64,000 nucleotides of DNA. Origin: Gallionella sp. GTDB lineage: Bacteria > Pseudomonadota > Gammaproteobacteria > Burkholderiales > Gallionellaceae. Shown piece by piece: positions 8,957 to 18,250 of the stretch; within the stretch, counting starts at the first letter, position 1, and the number at the start of each line of letters is the position of its first letter. A model generated the notes under the pieces. The model was not told where the DNA came from. It searched no databases and saw nothing but the letters and a program-made list of their open reading frames with translations. The DNA lies in contig PLWV01000013.1 of the NCBI GenBank assembly GCA_003153155.1, positions 215,852 to 279,851 on the forward strand, written 5' to 3'. The position numbers and the translations under genes are program-made.

Positions 8957-9409
8957 ATGAAAGAACTGGAAAAAAACCTCAACGGCAGCGGTCTGCGTAT
9001 CGGCATCGTGCAAAGCCGTTTCAATACTGATGTGTGCGAAGGTTTGTTGGGTGCATGCCGTGCGCAATTGGTGCAACAGCACGTGCGCGAAGAGGACATC
9101 ACGCTGGCGACTGTGCCCGGCGCGCTGGAAATCCCGCTGGCGCTGCAACGCATGGCACAGAGCGGCAAGTTCGACGCCCTGATCGCACTGGGCGCGGTGA
9201 TACGCGGCGACACCTACCACTTTGAAGTGGTGTCCAATGAGTCAGCGCGCGGCGTGAGCGAGGTGCAACTGCATACCGGAGTGCCTATCGCCAATGCAAT
9301 AATGACCACTGACAGCGACGCACAGGCGATCGCGCGCATACAAGTCAAGGGTAGCGAAGCCGCGCTGGCAGCCATCGAGATGGTTAACTTGCTGCGGGGC
9401 ATGGCATGA
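8957..9409 (+). CDS. ribH: 6,7-dimethyl-8-ribityllumazine synthase
   Basis: Condenses the RibB and RibD products to lumazine, the substrate of RibE, and forms a capsid-like oligomer. The 150 residues include the start [25 protein letters not shown], and [14 protein letters not shown] with the catalytic His region. It lies 22 nt after ribBA and its stop overlaps the nusB start (ATGA), a very common coupling. Confidence 0.97.
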   Translation: MKELEKNLNGSGLRIGIVQSRFNTDVCEGLLGACRAQLVQQHVREEDITLATVPGALEIPLALQRMAQSGKFDALIALGAVIRGDTYHFEVVSNESARGVSEVQLHTGVPIANAIMTTDSDAQAIARIQVKGSEAALAAIEMVNLLRGMA

Positions 9410-9885
9410 ATATGAGCAAGGACTATGATGCGGGCGCAGCCAAAAAGTCCCCGAACAAAAGCCCGCGTCATCGCGCCCGCGAACTTGCGTTGCAAGGTAT
9501 TTATCAATGGCGTGTCACCTCAGGTGAGGATGCGCAAATCGAAAAGCAGATTCACGCCGAGAAAAATCTCGGCCGTTATGACAAGGAGCTGTTCTCCAAA
9601 CTGTTGCGTGGTGCCTTGAGTCAACACGCCGACCTCGAGGCACTGCTCGCCCCGCACCTCGACCGGCCGCTAGCCGAACTGAGTCCGGTGGAGTTTGCGG
9701 TGCTGTTGTTGGGCACGTTTGAATTATCCCAACATCTTGAAGTGCCCTACAAAGTCGTCATCAACGAAGCGGTTGAACTCGCCAAAACCTTTGGCGGCAC
9801 CGACGGCCATAAATTCGTCAACGGCGTGCTGGACAAGCTTGCGCCGCAACTGCGCACGGTGGAATTCTCAGGGCGCGCATCTTGA
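9406..9885 (+). CDS. nusB: Transcription antitermination factor NusB
   Basis: RNA-binding factor of the rRNA antitermination complex with NusE. The 159 residues include the N-terminal [15 protein letters not shown] and the C-terminal [28 protein letters not shown] helices typical of NusB. It is coupled to ribH by a 4-nt overlap. The last two bases of its stop codon are the first two bases of a 145-bp terminal-repeat element. Confidence 0.96.
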   Translation: MNMSKDYDAGAAKKSPNKSPRHRARELALQGIYQWRVTSGEDAQIEKQIHAEKNLGRYDKELFSKLLRGALSQHADLEALLAPHLDRPLAELSPVEFAVLLLGTFELSQHLEVPYKVVINEAVELAKTFGGTDGHKFVNGVLDKLAPQLRTVEFSGRAS

Positions 9886-10028
9886 GGGCACCTCTAAAAA
9901 TCCAGATTTCATCCCAACAGCTGCGTTGCATAAAAAATTTCTTGCTTACATATAACTCATATGTGGCGCTGCAAAATTTTTTACGCGCCTTGCATTTGGG
10001 CGAACTCTAAATTTTTAGAGGCACCCTC
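9884..10028. mobile_element. 145-bp MITE-like element, family B (complete copy)
   Basis: 18-bp terminal inverted repeats at 9884-9901 (GAGGGCACCTCTAAAAAT) and 10011-10028 differ at two positions. The interior has a second palindrome (AAAAAATTTCTTGC against GCAAAATTTTTTACGC). No ORF is present. Related copies lie at 40237-40359 and, interrupted, at 58007-58210. It fills the nusB-thiL gap and overlaps the nusB stop. MITE status is inferred from structure and copy number. Confidence 0.82.
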
Positions 10029-10045
10029 GAAGCGGATATTTTTGC

Positions 10046-10999
10046 ATGACAGAATTTGACCTGATCCGCCGCTATTTCACCCGCGCCACACCGAGCGCGC
10101 TGCTCGGTGTGGGCGATGATGCCGCGCTGCTCAAGGTTAGCGAGGACTATGTGCTGGCGGTATCCACCGATATGCTGGTGAGCGGCACGCACTTCTTCCC
10201 CGATGCCGATCCGTTTCTGTTGGGACATAAAACGCTGGCGGTGAATCTGTCCGACATGGCCGCGATGGGCGCAACACCGCGCTGGGCAACGCTGGCGATC
10301 GCGCTTCCTGGCGCAGACGAAACGTGGCTGGAAAAATTCAGCGCGGGCTTCTTCGCGTTGGCGCAACAGCATGGTGTGGAACTGGTAGGCGGCGATACCA
10401 CGCGCGGACCGCTCAATCTGTGCGTGACGATATTCGGCGAAGTGACGGCACAACAAGCGTTGCGGCGCAGCGGCGCACAGCTTGGCGATGAGGTTTGGGT
10501 GTCTGGAACATTGGGAGATGCCGCGCTGGCACTCGCACATCTGCAAGGACGTATCATGTTGAGTGCCGCCGAGTACGCCGCTTGTGCACCCGCTTTGCAT
10601 CAGCCGCAGCCGCGCGTCGCGCTAGGGTTGGCGTTACATGGTATCGCCAATAGTGCGATCGATATTTCCGACGGGCTGCTCGCCGATCTTGGCCATATTC
10701 TTGATGCTTCGCGACTGGCTGCGCGGCTGGATTTTTCGGCACTGCCGATCTCTTCGGTCTTGCGTGGTCATTTGCAGCAGCCGTTAGGAAAACAATGCGC
10801 CTTGTCCGGCGGCGATGATTATGAATTATGCTTTACCGCACCTGGCGCGCGCCATGCTGAATTGTTGGGCATTGCCGCACAACTCAAATTGCCACTGACC
10901 TGTATCGGGAGAATTGTTGCGGGCCTCGGCTGTCTTGTGCACGATGCGGCAGGTGATCCACTCAACGTAGAGGCTAATGGTTATGACCACTTCCGATGA
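10046..10999 (+). CDS. thiL: Thiamine-monophosphate kinase
   Basis: Phosphorylates thiamine monophosphate to the active diphosphate. The 317-residue PurM-like ATPase has MTEFDLIRRYF at the start, GVGDDAALL near residue 24, VNLSDMAAMGATP, and GGDTTRGP. A late SGGDDYELCFTAP motif is also intact. Its 3' end overlaps pgpA by 23 bp in another frame, suggesting coupling. This follows the usual ribH-nusB-thiL-pgpA order, with a mobile element inserted between nusB and thiL. Confidence 0.96.
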   Translation: MTEFDLIRRYFTRATPSALLGVGDDAALLKVSEDYVLAVSTDMLVSGTHFFPDADPFLLGHKTLAVNLSDMAAMGATPRWATLAIALPGADETWLEKFSAGFFALAQQHGVELVGGDTTRGPLNLCVTIFGEVTAQQALRRSGAQLGDEVWVSGTLGDAALALAHLQGRIMLSAAEYAACAPALHQPQPRVALGLALHGIANSAIDISDGLLADLGHILDASRLAARLDFSALPISSVLRGHLQQPLGKQCALSGGDDYELCFTAPGARHAELLGIAAQLKLPLTCIGRIVAGLGCLVHDAAGDPLNVEANGYDHFR

Positions 11000-11486
11000 A
11001 TTAATTGTAAAACCTGACTGGCGATTCCTGTTCAGCCACCCGGCACATCTGCTGGCGTTCGGCTTCGGCAGCGGCTTGGCTCGCAAAGCTCCCGGCACGT
11101 TCGGCACCTTGGCCGCTTTTCCGCTGTATTGGTTGCTCGCGCCGCTATTGACCGACGAGCTGTTCATACTCATGTTGATTCTGGCATTTGCTGTCGGCGT
11201 GTGGGTATGCGGCATCACCGGCAAAGCATTGGGTGTGGCCGATTACGGCGGTATTGTGTGGGACGAAATCGTGTCGTTCATGCTGGTGTTGTTCTTCACG
11301 CCGCCCGGTTGGTATTGGTCGTTGCTGGCTTTTGTGTTGTTTCGTTTTTTTGACATCGTCAAACCGCCACCGATACGCTATTTCGATAGCAACTGGCACG
11401 GCGGCCTGGGCGTGATGTTCGATGATTTGTTGGCGGCCGGTTATTCATTGCTGTGCCTCGCTTTGGTCAAGAGTGTATTGCTGTGA
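10977..11486 (+). CDS. pgpA: Phosphatidylglycerophosphatase A
   Basis: Inner-membrane phosphatase that makes phosphatidylglycerol. The 169-residue sequence has the family landmarks FGSGLARKAPGTFGTLAA near residue 30, DYGGIVWDEIVSF near residue 85, and FRFFDIVKPPPI. These are set between hydrophobic helices. The start could be at 10977 or 10983, both inside thiL. The final TGA overlaps the GTG start of the next gene. Confidence 0.94.
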   Translation: MVMTTSDELIVKPDWRFLFSHPAHLLAFGFGSGLARKAPGTFGTLAAFPLYWLLAPLLTDELFILMLILAFAVGVWVCGITGKALGVADYGGIVWDEIVSFMLVLFFTPPGWYWSLLAFVLFRFFDIVKPPPIRYFDSNWHGGLGVMFDDLLAAGYSLLCLALVKSVLL

Positions 11487-12295
11487 ACAATATCCGCACC
11501 CTGATTTGCGGCGCACTTTTTTGTGCCAGCGGTTGGGTGCATGGCGCGATTCCTCCGTCAGCCCCGGGACAAGAATTTATCACCAAGGTCATTGCCGTGC
11601 TGGATGGTGACACGGTGTTGGTACGGCGGGAAGGTGGACTGGTAAAAATTCGTCTGGCCGAAATCGATGCGCCGGAAAAAGCGCAGACCTTCGGCGAAAC
11701 TTCCAAACACTCACTGACCGGTATGGTGCTGGGCAAACAGGTGAGGGTGGTCAGTCAGGCCGTCGATCAATACGGTCGTTTGGTCGCGCACCTTAGCGTG
11801 GATGGGCTGGATGTGAATGCCGAACAAATCCGCCGTGGCATGGCGTGGGCTGCGGTAGGGTGGCGGCAAAGCCGCCGGGCACCCACCGGCGTCCCCCTTG
11901 CGGGGGCATATTCCAACTTTGCGAGTTTGGCGGCAAGCCGCCAATCCCTGCGAGACCCACTTCACAGCAACCAGACGCTGATCGCCTTGCAGAATGAATC
12001 CAGACAAGCGTCGCGCGGCTTGTGGGCACAGAGCAACCCGACCCCGCCATGGGAATGGCGTAAACAACACCCGAGTACTTTTTCTACACAGCCCAATGCA
12101 GCCGTTTCATCTGTCACTGCTCATGCCAATACGACTTCGCATGACTCTGGTTGCGGCAACAAGAAGCATTGTTCTGAAATGTCCTCGTGTGAAGAAGCAA
12201 AGTATTACCTGACTCAGTGTGGCGTCAAGTCGCTGGATGGTAATGGCGATGGGGTGCCGTGCGAAAAGTTGTGCGCACCCATGCAGAAGAATTAA
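11483..12295 (+). CDS. Secreted thermonuclease-family nuclease with Excalibur domain and repeat insertion
   Basis: Staphylococcal nuclease-like protein with an N-terminal signal peptide (LICGALFCASGWVHGA). Core motifs are DGDTVLV, IRLAEIDAPE (catalytic Arg, Asp and Glu) and DQYGRLVAHL (second Arg). Between RRGMAWA and LIALQNESRQASRGLWA, where relatives have about 8 residues, there are about 35 extra residues containing APTGVPLAGA, encoded by repeats. After PPWEW comes a low-complexity linker and a C-terminal Excalibur Ca-binding motif (DGNGDGVPCEKLC). The GTG at 11483 overlaps the pgpA stop (GTGA) and gives the signal peptide directly. All active-site residues are present. Confidence 0.88.
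   Translation: MNNIRTLICGALFCASGWVHGAIPPSAPGQEFITKVIAVLDGDTVLVRREGGLVKIRLAEIDAPEKAQTFGETSKHSLTGMVLGKQVRVVSQAVDQYGRLVAHLSVDGLDVNAEQIRRGMAWAAVGWRQSRRAPTGVPLAGAYSNFASLAASRQSLRDPLHSNQTLIALQNESRQASRGLWAQSNPTPPWEWRKQHPSTFSTQPNAAVSSVTAHANTTSHDSGCGNKKHCSEMSSCEEAKYYLTQCGVKSLDGNGDGVPCEKLCAPMQKN
11859..11975 (+). repeat. Composite hairpin repeat inserted in frame in the nuclease gene
   Basis: The first part has stem GGCGG/CCGCC, then GGGCACCCACCGGCGTC and stem CCCC-CTTGC-GGGG, and matches a segment of hrpA (37730-37790) nearly base for base. The second part, GCGAGTTTGGC...GCC.ATCCCTGC then ACCCACTTCA, matches the element at about 47561-47601. There the inner stem is GGGC/GCCC instead of GGCGGC/GCCGCC. 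Confidence 0.8.
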
Positions 12296-13014
12296 AAGCT
12301 GATCGTTTGGCATCCCTGCGCATCGCAGCGCAGCGCCGAACCGTGTTGATACCAGTCGCCTAGTACCCAGCGTTCACAAGTATGCCCATCTACAATATGT
12401 TCGTGACGATTTGGGCGGTGAGTATGACCGTGAATCAGGCGCGGATAGTGATATTCGCGCAGCAGCGCGGCGACAGCTTCATCGTTCACATCCATGACCG
12501 CGCTGTCTTTGGTTTTCTTCGCTGTGGTGCTGTGCTGGCGTAATTGCTCGATGTGAGTCTTGCGGGCTGTGAGCGGTTGGGCGAGAAAGTTTTTTTGAAA
12601 GTCTGCGTCATGCACCTGGACGCGGAAGCGTTGATACTCGACATCGTCGGTGCACAGTGTGTCGCCGTGACTAAGCAGCGTGGGTGTGCCATACAGATCG
12701 AGCAGCGTGGGATCATCCAGCAACGTCGCCTGGCAGGCATGCGCCAGGGCTATACCCATCAGCAGATCGCGGTTGCCGTGCAGCAAATAAACCGGGGTGT
12801 CGTGCGCTGCGAGTCCATGCAATGCGCTGATTACCCGGGCGTGAAAAGGATCGTGTATATCATCGTCACCCGCCCAGTACTCGAACAAATCGCCCAGGAT
12901 GTAAAGTGCTTCGGCTCGTGGCGCGATAGCTGTGATGAAATGCCGAAATGCCGCCATGCTGTGCGGCTGGTCGGCACTGAGATGCAGGTCGGAGATGAAT
13001 AGGGTGTGTGGCAT
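12292..13014 (-). CDS. lpxH: UDP-2,3-diacylglucosamine diphosphatase
   Basis: Peripheral membrane pyrophosphatase of lipid A synthesis that yields lipid X. The 240-residue metallophosphoesterase has FISDLHLS at the start, LGDLFEYWAGDDD near residue 41, GNRDLLMG near residue 80, and the C-terminal LIHGHTHRPNRH. All metal-binding motifs are intact. It is convergent with the nuclease gene, whose end overlaps it by 4 bp, and upstream lies an inverted repeat. Confidence 0.95.
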   Translation of the reverse strand: MPHTLFISDLHLSADQPHSMAAFRHFITAIAPRAEALYILGDLFEYWAGDDDIHDPFHARVISALHGLAAHDTPVYLLHGNRDLLMGIALAHACQATLLDDPTLLDLYGTPTLLSHGDTLCTDDVEYQRFRVQVHDADFQKNFLAQPLTARKTHIEQLRQHSTTAKKTKDSAVMDVNDEAVAALLREYHYPRLIHGHTHRPNRHEHIVDGHTCERWVLGDWYQHGSALRCDAQGCQTISF

Positions 13015-13016
13015 AG

Positions 13017-13113
13017 CAGGATTCAGGATTCAGTGGTTTGTAGCCGCTACGCAGCTTAGGTTTTTTTAATCAAGCGCGGCAAAGCCGTACAAAAACCTAA
13101 ATCCTGAATCCTG
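13017..13113. repeat. Nested inverted repeat between lpxH and the cyclophilin gene
   Basis: CAGGATTCAGGATT at 13017-13030 is mirrored by ATCCTGAATCCTG at 13101-13113. Inside it, TTAGGTTTTT is mirrored by AAAAACCTAA. The region is the only gap in this minus-strand run, so it may hold a terminator for the upstream genes as well as the lpxH promoter. Confidence 0.65.
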
Positions 13114-13135
13114 ATTTCCGAATCCTGGTTCTTGA

Positions 13136-13711
13136 CTACTTCACCACTTCCGCCTTGGTGATAATGACGTCTTCCAGCGGCACATCCTGGGATCCGGAGC
13201 GGTTGCCGGTCTTCACATTGCGTATCGCGTCAACCACATCCTTGCCTTCCACCACTTTGCCGAACACGCAGTAGCCCCAGCCGTCCTGGCCGGGATAATT
13301 GAGGAAGCCATTGTCCTTGACGTTGATGAAGAATTGCGCGGTGGCGGAATGCGGGTCGCCGGTGCGCGCCATGGCGACGGTGTAGTTGTCGTTCTTCAAG
13401 CCATTTGCGGCTTCATTTTTGATCGGGGCATTCGCTTTCTTTTGCTTCATGCCGGGCTCGAAGCCGCCACCCTGGATCATGAAATTACCGATCACGCGGT
13501 GAAAAATGGTGTTGCTGTAAAAACCGCTGTTCACGTAGTCAAGAAAATTCTTGACCGTGTTGGGCGCTTTTTCAGCATCCAGTTGCAGTGTGATGATGCC
13601 CATATTGGTATGCAGTTTGACCATGGTTGGTTTGCCTTGAGTTAAAGATTGGGAAGATTGCATGGTGCAGCACAGCAGTAGTGCGAACAGCGTGGTGAAC
13701 AGATGCTTCAT
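13136..13711 (-). CDS. Secreted peptidyl-prolyl cis-trans isomerase (cyclophilin type)
   Basis: Cyclophilin with an N-terminal signal peptide ([15 protein letters not shown] then QSSQS), so likely periplasmic. Motifs include [21 protein letters not shown] near residue 55, [12 protein letters not shown], and [20 protein letters not shown] with the catalytic Arg and Phe-Phe region. Length suits a PpiA-like enzyme. I chose the ATG at 13711, 1 nt from the L,D-transpeptidase stop, over a GTG 12 bp upstream. Co-transcription with the L,D-transpeptidase and TPR genes suggests an envelope role. Confidence 0.93.
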   Translation of the reverse strand: MKHLFTTLFALLLCCTMQSSQSLTQGKPTMVKLHTNMGIITLQLDAEKAPNTVKNFLDYVNSGFYSNTIFHRVIGNFMIQGGGFEPGMKQKKANAPIKNEAANGLKNDNYTVAMARTGDPHSATAQFFINVKDNGFLNYPGQDGWGYCVFGKVVEGKDVVDAIRNVKTGNRSGSQDVPLEDVIITKAEVVK

Positions 13712-13712
13712 A

Positions 13713-14882
13713 TTATGCTGCACCTTCGTAAATGATTTGCCAGCGATTGTTTTGCTTGATCCAGTATTGGCGTTTCTTCATCCGGTTGGACAGGTTGTTG
13801 CTGCCGTAATCCTGCTCGAAATTGACCACCACCATATTGGGCTGCTCCGGGTAGGTGAACATGCTGACATTCGCGATGCCTACCTTGACCCATGACTTCG
13901 CGCTATTCACCAGTTGTTTTTGTTTCGCCCATGCCGGGTAATCTATGTTGTTGCTGGTGAAATTGCGCGCGTAATGCTTGAGGTAAGCGCCGGTGTTGAG
14001 GCTGGCCCAATCTTTGCGCCATTGCTCGACTTCCTGCAGCAGGCTTGCACGCTCGATTTGATCTTGTTCGTTGTTCCAGTCCATCTGGTTGGTGATGATG
14101 ACCGGCGTGATACCGACTTGCAGATAGGGGGCGAGTTTGTTCAGGTCGTCATTTGCCAGTACCACGCAACCGTTGCTGGCGCGCGGGGGACGGCTATAAG
14201 TGCCGCTGGGTGTGCCATGCAGCCAGATACCGCTTCCTGAACGTTTGTTTCTGCGATCCCATTCGTTCGGGTAACTGAGCGGGTAGGCCCCATTGCCATA
14301 CATATCGGCGAGCTGTTTTTTGGGCAATTCTGCTTTTACGAAATACACGCCTATGGGGGTGCGTTGATCGCCTGAGGAAAATTTTTCGGTGCCGAGCTTG
14401 CCGATAGTGATGTAGAAGTCAGTGACATAGCGTGGTTCGCCAGCCACGTTCTCATAAACGAATAGTGTGGAGTGACTGGTGTCGACTACCAGCGCGTACT
14501 TCTGTTGCGCATCCAACTGCCATAAAAAACGCGGTCTGAGCCTGGTGTCCGATTGGGACAACACGCGTTGCAGACGCACGCGCGCCTCGTCGCGCAGGTC
14601 TTCAATTTTGTCCTGCGGAGCATTTGCCGCACTGCCGAAATTATCGATCACGCCGGCATGTGCCATCAGCAAATCGCCTTTGACCAATTGTGCCAGTTTG
14701 AAATTCGGGTTGTCGCGCAACAAACTGTCCACCTCGTTGAGCGCGATGTCGAGACGATTGTTATTGATGGCTTGCAGGCTTTTCACCAACTGCGCTTCTG
14801 TACCGCGCAAATCCGGCTCAGCATGCGCCGTGCTTGGCAACAAGCTACACAGCAACGAAAAAATCAGTGTCGGTTTCAACAT
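13713..14882 (-). CDS. Secreted L,D-transpeptidase (YkuD) with C-terminal NTF2-like domain
   Basis: The signal peptide [21 protein letters not shown] is followed by a helical N-terminal region. The YkuD domain contains the catalytic [18 protein letters not shown] around residues 225-240, with the active Cys in [10 protein letters not shown]. The last 110 residues form a separate domain ([18 protein letters not shown] to [17 protein letters not shown]) resembling DUF4440/NTF2-like folds and the C terminus of the upstream TPR protein. The enzyme class crosslinks peptidoglycan or attaches proteins to it. The shorter start at 14882 is preferred because it gives the signal peptide. Confidence 0.92.
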   Translation of the reverse strand: MLKPTLIFSLLCSLLPSTAHAEPDLRGTEAQLVKSLQAINNNRLDIALNEVDSLLRDNPNFKLAQLVKGDLLMAHAGVIDNFGSAANAPQDKIEDLRDEARVRLQRVLSQSDTRLRPRFLWQLDAQQKYALVVDTSHSTLFVYENVAGEPRYVTDFYITIGKLGTEKFSSGDQRTPIGVYFVKAELPKKQLADMYGNGAYPLSYPNEWDRRNKRSGSGIWLHGTPSGTYSRPPRASNGCVVLANDDLNKLAPYLQVGITPVIITNQMDWNNEQDQIERASLLQEVEQWRKDWASLNTGAYLKHYARNFTSNNIDYPAWAKQKQLVNSAKSWVKVGIANVSMFTYPEQPNMVVVNFEQDYGSNNLSNRMKKRQYWIKQNNRWQIIYEGAA

Positions 14883-14884
14883 GG

Positions 14885-15961
14885 TTACTTGGAGCGTTCT
14901 TCCTGAATCAGCCACTTGTCGCCGGATTTCACCATCAGCAGGGCTTTGTTGCCGGAAGTTTTCAGGTGACTGGCACGATAGGACTGGCGGAACTTCACAG
15001 TGGCATGATCGCTGTCGGTGAATTGTATGGTCATATTGCGGATGCCAATATGGATATGTTTTGGTTTGCTGATATGCTCTCTTCGAGCGGCCTCCCAGAC
15101 TGCGCGAGTTTCACCGCCCGGAGTTTTGAAATCATCAGCATAGAACGACAGGTATTTATCCGTATTCCTGGCCGACCACGCGGCAGCCCAAGCCATGACT
15201 GTTTTCAAAGCTTCCCTGCTGCTCTCTTTCTTGTCAGCGCGCTTGGGGGGGGAGGCGGCGGATTCGATTTTGGTTGCGGTTGCGGTTGTAGTTGCGGTTG
15301 CAGCAGGCGCTGGCTGAGCGGGCTCGGGCGGGTTCCCCTCGGCAATGACTGGTGCTGCCTCTCCGACATTGCTCAAGACAGGCCCTTCGGATTTGCTCGG
15401 GACAGGGGTGTTGTGTGCAGGGGTCTCTTTATTGCGTGTGCCACCGGCAAATAGATTTTGAATCATTGCCAGCTTGGTTTGTGTCGCGGTGTTGCCGTGA
15501 TCCAGTTGCAAGGCGCGGTCATATGCCTGGCTGGCCATCTTGGCGTATATGTCACCGAGGTTCTCGTGCGCGGTGGCGTAACTGGGATGAGTGCTTATCG
15601 CCATTTCCAGTAACAGCCTGGCTTTGTCATATTGACCTTGACCGGCATACAGCACGGCGAGGTTGTTATAGGGTTCGGGCAGCTCCGGATAGTCATCGGT
15701 CAAAGCCGAGAATATTTTGATGGCATCAGCGGTCTGGCCTTGCTCGGTGAGTATCAGTCCTTTAAGGAATCGCGCTTGCGCGTCTTTCGGCTTGTTGGCG
15801 AGATAGCCATTTACCTTGTCTAGAGCCTGACTGCGCTGGCCTTGCTTGAACAACTGGTTGGCATCTTCAATGTCATCGGCATATGCGCCAATGCTGGCAC
15901 ACAACAGCAACGCGCCGGTGAGCAGTACGGCATGGCGGTTAAAATGGTTAAGTATATTCAT
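14885..15961 (-). CDS. Periplasmic TPR protein with C-terminal NTF2-like domain
   Basis: The signal peptide ends near ASIGAYA. TPR-like units follow over residues 30-165 (for example YNNLAVLYAGQGQYDKARLLLEMA). Then comes an Ala/Pro/Thr-rich linker with an ATATTTATAT tract, and finally a 105-residue domain with WAAAWSARNTDKYLSFYADDF and VKFRQSYRAS. The end domain aligns by eye with that of the following L,D-transpeptidase, whose start is 2 nt after this stop. The two probably work together at the cell wall, the TPR region supplying protein contacts. The function is inferred. Confidence 0.88.
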   Translation of the reverse strand: MNILNHFNRHAVLLTGALLLCASIGAYADDIEDANQLFKQGQRSQALDKVNGYLANKPKDAQARFLKGLILTEQGQTADAIKIFSALTDDYPELPEPYNNLAVLYAGQGQYDKARLLLEMAISTHPSYATAHENLGDIYAKMASQAYDRALQLDHGNTATQTKLAMIQNLFAGGTRNKETPAHNTPVPSKSEGPVLSNVGEAAPVIAEGNPPEPAQPAPAATATTTATATKIESAASPPKRADKKESSREALKTVMAWAAAWSARNTDKYLSFYADDFKTPGGETRAVWEAARREHISKPKHIHIGIRNMTIQFTDSDHATVKFRQSYRASHLKTSGNKALLMVKSGDKWLIQEERSK

Positions 15962-16157
15962 AGTGGTTCAGTTCCAGAATGCCGTGCCCCAAGCGCGCGC
16001 GGATCGCTTCAGGCGCACGGAATTATTTGAATTAAGACGGATTCTACCAAATAACCCGCATATTTTCACAGTTTATGTCGGTCAGAGGCTACACATGATT
16101 TCGGGTAAAATCCCCCGCGCAAATCGTTAACCTTACACAAACCGGGAAGAACCCAAC

Positions 16158-17831
16158 ATGAGCAGCACTTCACAAACAGTCGCATCCAACTTTATCCGCA
16201 CAATTATTGATGCTGATCTGGCCAGTGGCAAACACCGCAGCATCGTCACACGTTTCCCGCCCGAGCCCAACGGTTATCTGCATGTCGGCCATGCCAAATC
16301 CATTTGCCTGAACTTCGGTTTGGCAAAGGATTATCAAGGCAAGTGCAATTTGCGTTTCGACGATACCAACCCGGAAAAGGAAAGCGAAGAATATGCTCAA
16401 TCCATACAGGACGATGTGCATTGGCTGGGCTTTCAGTGGAATGGCGAGGTGCGTTGGGCATCCGATTATTTTGAGCAGCTATATCAATATGCGGTCGAAT
16501 TAATCAAGCAGGGCAAGGCTTATGTGGATGATCTCACACCGGAACAAATGCGCGAATATCGCGGCACGTTAACCCTGGCAGGCAAGAACAGCCCGTATCG
16601 CGAGCGTTCTGTGGAAGAAAATTTTAACCTGTTCGCACGCATGCGCACAGGCGAGTTCGCCGATGGCAGCCGTGTGCTACGCGCCAAAATAGATATGGCG
16701 AGCGGCAACATCAACCTGCGCGATCCGGCAATTTACCGCATCCGTCGCGCGCACCACATGCGCACCGGCGATGCCTGGTGCATCTACCCGATGTACGATT
16801 ACACGCATTGCATTTCCGATGCGCTGGAAGGCATCACGCACTCGCTGTGCACGCTGGAATTTGAAGATCATCGCCCGCTCTACGACTGGGTGCTGGATAA
16901 CATCACGATCCCTTGTCATCCGCGCCAGTACGAGTTTTCGCGGCTGGAGCTGCATTACACCATCACCAGCAAACGCAAACTCCTGCAATTGGTAAACGAG
17001 AGGCGCGTGTCCGGCTGGGACGATCCGCGCATGCCCACTATCAGCGGGATGCGTCGCCGTGGCTACACCCCGAAAGGCATACGCGAATTTGCAAGGCTAA
17101 TCGGAATCTCCAAGAGTAATAACACCGTGGACATGGGCGTGCTGGAATCGGCTATCCGCGAAGATCTGGAAACCAAAGCCGCGCGTGTAATGGCGGTGAT
17201 CAATCCGTTGAAAGTGCTGATAACAAATTTTGTAGCGGGACAAACCGAATCGCGCGAAGCGGGTTTCCATCCGCAACATCCGGAGTTCGGTGCGCGCATC
17301 GTACCGTTCGACCAGGAAATCTGGATCGAGGCGGATGACTTCAGCGAGGCCCCGCCAGCGGGTTGGCAACGTCTTACCGTGGGTGGTGAAGTGCGGCTGC
17401 GTTATTCCTACGTCATGCGCTGCGATGAAGTGATCAAGGATGCCGCCGGCAACGCGGTCGAACTGCGCTGTTCGATAGATGCGGAAACGCTGGGCAAGAA
17501 CCCGGTCGGGCGCAAAGTAAAAGGCGTGATCCACTGGCTGTCCTGCGCGCATGCGCTGCCGGCCGAGATCCGTTTGTATGATCGTCTGTTCACCGTGCCG
17601 GAACCGGATGCGGATAAAGAAATCGACTTTTGCACTTACCTCAACCCTGATTCTCTGACCACAGCGCAAGGTTGGGTAGAGACGTGTGTGAAAGGAGCTG
17701 CGCCGGAAACCCGCTACCAGTTCGAGCGGCTCGGCTACTTCTGCACTGACCGTCGCGACCACCGTCCCGGAAAGCTGGTGTTCAATCGCACCGTCACGCT
17801 TAAAGATTCCTGGGCGAAAGAACAGGGATAA
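16158..17831 (+). CDS. glnS: Glutaminyl-tRNA synthetase
   Basis: Class I synthetase charging tRNA-Gln. The 557 residues match the family. The HIGH-type motif is [15 protein letters not shown] near residue 33. The KMSKS-equivalent is TITSKRKL near residue 270. The Gln-specific middle region ([16 protein letters not shown]) and the C-terminal anticodon-binding barrels are present. It stands alone in a divergent position from the TPR gene, with its promoter in 15962-16157. Confidence 0.97.
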   Translation: MSSTSQTVASNFIRTIIDADLASGKHRSIVTRFPPEPNGYLHVGHAKSICLNFGLAKDYQGKCNLRFDDTNPEKESEEYAQSIQDDVHWLGFQWNGEVRWASDYFEQLYQYAVELIKQGKAYVDDLTPEQMREYRGTLTLAGKNSPYRERSVEENFNLFARMRTGEFADGSRVLRAKIDMASGNINLRDPAIYRIRRAHHMRTGDAWCIYPMYDYTHCISDALEGITHSLCTLEFEDHRPLYDWVLDNITIPCHPRQYEFSRLELHYTITSKRKLLQLVNERRVSGWDDPRMPTISGMRRRGYTPKGIREFARLIGISKSNNTVDMGVLESAIREDLETKAARVMAVINPLKVLITNFVAGQTESREAGFHPQHPEFGARIVPFDQEIWIEADDFSEAPPAGWQRLTVGGEVRLRYSYVMRCDEVIKDAAGNAVELRCSIDAETLGKNPVGRKVKGVIHWLSCAHALPAEIRLYDRLFTVPEPDADKEIDFCTYLNPDSLTTAQGWVETCVKGAAPETRYQFERLGYFCTDRRDHRPGKLVFNRTVTLKDSWAKEQG

Positions 17832-18250
17832 AGCGCGGGGTGGTATTCAATCGCGTACCTGCCAGCAACAGTGGCTTACCTGATAGAGCGGTAAAGGCCG
17901 CAGCCTCGCCGGTTCAATTCGCTCCGCTCAATCCCTGGCACAATCCAATATCCAGGTCCGCACGTATTGGCAGCTACGCACGGCCGGGTGCGGAATCGTC
18001 ATTCATGCCGGACTTCGTGACGCGAATGGCTGCCTTCAGGTAGCGGCTTCTGTTCCTCGAGTTCCTCCAGTTTCCGGTACAGGCGGTAAACAGCTCTGCA
18101 TGGCCGATCGACTAACCTGGCAAACTACGCCAGCCAAGTCGCCGGTCAACACCGGCAAGCCGCTGGTTATGACACAGCAATCCATTGGTGCCTTGATTAC
18201 ATCTCAGCAAATGCTTGGCCTTCCAGGACTTTTGTATTTTTTCAAAGCTT
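17832..18250. other. Convergent intergenic region glnS-lnt with a hairpin repeat
   Basis: About 420 bp without a convincing gene. A family A variant lies at 18102-18170. A stretch at 17880-17950 includes GGTTCAATTC and looks vaguely like decayed tRNA sequence, but no cloverleaf forms. Confidence 0.5.
18102..18170 (+). repeat. Family A hairpin, 69-bp variant
   Basis: It contains CGACTAAC, inner stem CTGGC/GCCAG around an AAACTAC loop, then AAGTCG. An extra hairpin GCCGGT/ACCGGC is inserted before the terminal GCTGGTTAT. Arms CGACT and AGTCG pair. Confidence 0.75.

Noticed and set aside
17850-17960. tRNA-like sequence after glnS
   Set aside because: A GGTTCAATTC T-loop-like motif is present, but no acceptor or anticodon stem can be formed.
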